Below are positions 6,726 through 8,507 of a stretch of 8,507 bases of DNA, piece after piece. Each line of letters opens with the position of its first letter. Positions within the stretch are counted from its first letter, which is position 1. Both the position numbers and the translations under genes were made by a program. The notes below the pieces were generated by a model. That model worked only from the letters and a program-made list of their open reading frames with translations, did not search any database and was not told the DNA's origin. Source of the stretch: Verrucomicrobiota bacterium (GTDB taxonomy: Bacteria > Verrucomicrobiota > Verrucomicrobiia > Chthoniobacterales > UBA10450); NCBI GenBank assembly GCA_003219395.1, contig QHOR01000194.1, positions 15,096 through 23,602 of the forward strand, in the 5' to 3' direction.

Positions 6726-8087
6726 ATGGACAAGAAATGCGCACAGCTGTGGCAGCAATTGTCAGCCGCGCTTAAGCCGCAGATCAGCGCTGACAGTTTT
6801 AAACGCTGGTTTTCGGCCGTCGAACTTGTCGAGTCCAAGGACAAATCGCTCACTCTTCGCGTTCCAAACAACATCTATCAATTTTGGATAGAAAGTAATT
6901 ATATGCCCGCGTTGCAGACTGCGATTGTGACGACGCTCGGCAGCCCACGTCCGGTAAAATTCTGCTCTCCGTCTGGAACGAGTGTGCAAACGCCCATCGA
7001 GGATGCCGCGCCGCTGGAAAAAGTTTTACCCGAACCGCCAGGTAACACCAAACCAGGCGCAACTGTGCCTGGGCTCAACCCACGGAATACGTTCGAATCT
7101 TTCGTGGTCGGTCCCAACAACGAAATTGCCCATGCCGCCGCTCTCGCCGTGGCACAGGCGCCCGCGCGCACGTACAACCCGCTGTTTGTTTATGGCGGTG
7201 TCGGTCTCGGCAAGACTCACCTCATGCAAGCGATCGGGCAATACGTTTGGACCAAGAAGAAAAACGTAAAGGTGATTTATGTTTCCAGTGAGCTGTTCAT
7301 CAATGAATTCATCGACGCCATCCAGCACAGTAATCTGGTGAAATTCCGCAAGCGTTATCGTCAAGTCGATCTCCTCCTGATAGACGACATCCAATTTCTG
7401 GGAGGCAAAGAGCGTTCGCAGGAAGAATTCTTTCACACGTTCAATACGCTCTTCGATGGGCATAAGCAGATCGTTCTCTCCAGCGATCGCCCGGCGTCCG
7501 AAATTTCGAATCTGGAGCACCGCCTGGTCTCGCGCTTTGAATGGGGACTTACTGCCGAGCTTCAACCGCCGGACATCGAGACTCGCATGGCGATCCTGCG
7601 CAAAAAAGCGCGCGGCATGCAGATCCAACTGGGCGATGAGGTCTTCCAATTTCTCGCGAGCCGCATTCGCACAAATGTGCGCCGGCTTGAAGGCGCGCTC
7701 ATGCGTGTGGCTTCTTTTGCCTCACTTAGCGGTAAAGAACTGACTCAGGAGGTCGTGGAGCATTTGCTAAAGGATATTTTGCAGGAGGAAGGACGACACT
7801 CGGTCACGATCGAACAGATTCAGCGGCGTGTAGCCGAACATTTCGATGTGCGCGTGGCCGATATGACAAGCAAGCGGCGTCCGGCCAGCATCGCCTTTCC
7901 TCGGCAGGTGGCGATGTTTCTTGCGCGCGAACTTACCAAGGCCTCCCTGAATGAAATTGGTGACGCATTTGGAGGACGCGATCACGGCACGGTATTGCAT
8001 GCGTGCAAGCTGGTGAAGAAACGAATGGCCGAACAAGATAACCTTCGCCAGACGATATCCTTCATTGACAGCTCACTTCAGCGTTGA
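6726..8087 (+). CDS. dnaA: Chromosomal replication initiator protein DnaA
   Basis: DnaA binds origin boxes and, as an ATP-bound oligomer, melts the origin to load the helicase. The 453 residues show all four domains. Domain I (LWQQLSAALKPQISADSFKRW, about 8-28) interacts with itself and the helicase. A proline-rich linker follows at about 80-120. The AAA+ domain starts at NPRNTFESFVVGPNN, with Walker A GGVGLGKT at 157-164, Walker B LLLIDDIQFL at 216-225, and a sensor/arginine-finger region HRLVSRFEWGLTAELQPPD. Domain IV carries a helix-turn-helix and the signature GGRDHGTVLHACKLVKKR from 416; the fifth position is glycine where serine or threonine is more usual. I chose ATG 6726 because domain I then begins at the normal distance from the N-terminus; a GTG at 6690 would add 12 residues inside an inverted repeat. 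No strong ribosome binding site is visible. The length is normal. Confidence 0.97.
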   Translation: MDKKCAQLWQQLSAALKPQISADSFKRWFSAVELVESKDKSLTLRVPNNIYQFWIESNYMPALQTAIVTTLGSPRPVKFCSPSGTSVQTPIEDAAPLEKVLPEPPGNTKPGATVPGLNPRNTFESFVVGPNNEIAHAAALAVAQAPARTYNPLFVYGGVGLGKTHLMQAIGQYVWTKKKNVKVIYVSSELFINEFIDAIQHSNLVKFRKRYRQVDLLLIDDIQFLGGKERSQEEFFHTFNTLFDGHKQIVLSSDRPASEISNLEHRLVSRFEWGLTAELQPPDIETRMAILRKKARGMQIQLGDEVFQFLASRIRTNVRRLEGALMRVASFASLSGKELTQEVVEHLLKDILQEEGRHSVTIEQIQRRVAEHFDVRVADMTSKRRPASIAFPRQVAMFLARELTKASLNEIGDAFGGRDHGTVLHACKLVKKRMAEQDNLRQTISFIDSSLQR

Positions 8088-8098
8088 TGTGTAATCAC

Positions 8099-8198
8099 GT
8101 CAGTCTGAGCGCAGTGAAGCCAAACGAAGGGAACGGGGCGAATCCCGTGAACCAGCCGAGGACCACCGTCGGGATGTCTCGACTTCGCTGGACATGGC
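8099..8198. repeat. Imperfect nested inverted repeats in the dnaA-dnaN spacer
   Basis: CAGTGAAG at 8112-8119 can pair with CTTCGCTG at 8183-8190 (8 pairs, one G-U). Inside it ACGGGG at 8133-8138 can pair with TCCCGT at 8143-8148 around a CGAA loop, and CCGA at 8156-8159 with TCGG at 8169-8172. The outer arms (GAGCGCAGTGAAG; the reverse strand of GTCTCGACTTCGCTGGACAT) resemble the 'GAGCGAAG-TCGA' kind of dispersed intergenic palindrome common in some bacterial genomes. No T-run follows, so it is not called a terminator. Confidence 0.4.
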
Positions 8199-8253
8199 AA
8201 GCAGATTGCGGTTGCCGAACAAAACCCAAAGCTTTACATCTTAGACCGTCATA

Positions 8254-8507
8254 ATGAAATTTAGCGTCGCGAAAGAAAAACTGCTCGAAGGCCTGCAGCA
8301 GGTCCAAAACGTGGTCAGCACACGCACCACTCTTCCCATCCTTTCGAATGTTCTGCTTCAGGCGCACGGCGGGGAAATCCATCTCACCACAACCGATCTC
8401 GATGTCGGTGTCCGCGGCAGTTGCGAGGCGGACGTAGAAAAAGAAGGCGCGACCACGCTTCCTGCCCGTCGCCTCTTCAACATCATCCGTGAGCTCCCGT
8501 CGAGCGA
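8254..8507 (+). CDS. dnaN: DNA polymerase III sliding clamp, beta subunit, N-terminal part
   Basis: The ATG at 8254 opens a frame that runs off the right edge after 84 full codons. The start MKFSVAKEKLLEGLQQVQ, then VVSTRTTLPILSNVLLQA, then LTTTDLDVGVRGS and LPARRLFNIIRELPS is the standard first domain of the beta clamp. The clamp encircles DNA and tethers polymerase III. It follows dnaA on the same strand at a distance of 166 nt, the common bacterial order. No strong ribosome binding site is seen ahead of the ATG. The frame is clean over the visible part; domains II and III lie outside the window. Confidence 0.96.
   Translation, partial: MKFSVAKEKLLEGLQQVQNVVSTRTTLPILSNVLLQAHGGEIHLTTTDLDVGVRGSCEADVEKEGATTLPARRLFNIIRELPSS

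Noticed and set aside
7026..7649. 207-residue minus-strand open frame
   Set aside because: It is antisense to the AAA+ domain of dnaA, whose sense reading is unambiguous.
8133..8148. Hairpin as rho-independent terminator of dnaA
   Set aside because: The stem is only six pairs with one G-U, and no T-run follows.

Overview
The window looks like chromosomal DNA of a free-living, moderately GC-rich bacterium, and it holds the replication-initiation locus: dnaA followed by the start of dnaN. The style of DnaA, the divergent layout around dnaA and the mix of neighbours suggest a soil Verrucomicrobiota (Chthoniobacterales-like). That placement comes from recognising protein style, not from a search, so it is only moderately confident.

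Layout. (1) 1-374, plus strand: C-terminal end of a YbdK-type carboxylate-amine ligase. (2) 397-650, minus strand: degraded tail of a DUF3108-like protein, readable only by crossing two frameshifts. (3) 654-5353, minus strand: a tightly packed unit in transcription order: plasma-membrane-type H+ P-type ATPase, class III-like PPK2 polyphosphate kinase, and an MFS transporter with phosphate-permease-like features. The ATPase and PPK2 are each split by a frameshift at a point where conserved family residues are also missing. The MFS gene is intact. (4) 5512-6242, minus strand: a small exported protein of unknown function, preceded by a doubtful short gene. (5) 6243-6725: the divergent gap before dnaA, with an AT-rich palindromic segment, two DnaA-box-like sites one helical turn apart, and several short repeats; a plausible oriC. 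(6) 6726-8087 dnaA and 8254 to the end dnaN, plus strand, separated by a 166-nt spacer with imperfect inverted repeats.

How it fits together. The minus-strand unit joins proton export (ATPase), polyphosphate/nucleotide phosphate exchange (PPK2) and probable proton-coupled solute or phosphate transport (MFS). Two of the three genes, plus the remnant beyond them, appear broken, so the unit seems to be decaying in this genome or this assembly. The PPK2 lesion matches a deletion of about 50 nt between short direct repeats, which favours real gene decay or misassembly over simple base-calling error. Minus-strand genes to the left and dnaA-dnaN to the right of 6243-6725 are oriented away from that gap, as expected for genes co-oriented with bidirectional forks. 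I saw no tRNA, rRNA, CRISPR array, insertion sequence or clear new defence system.
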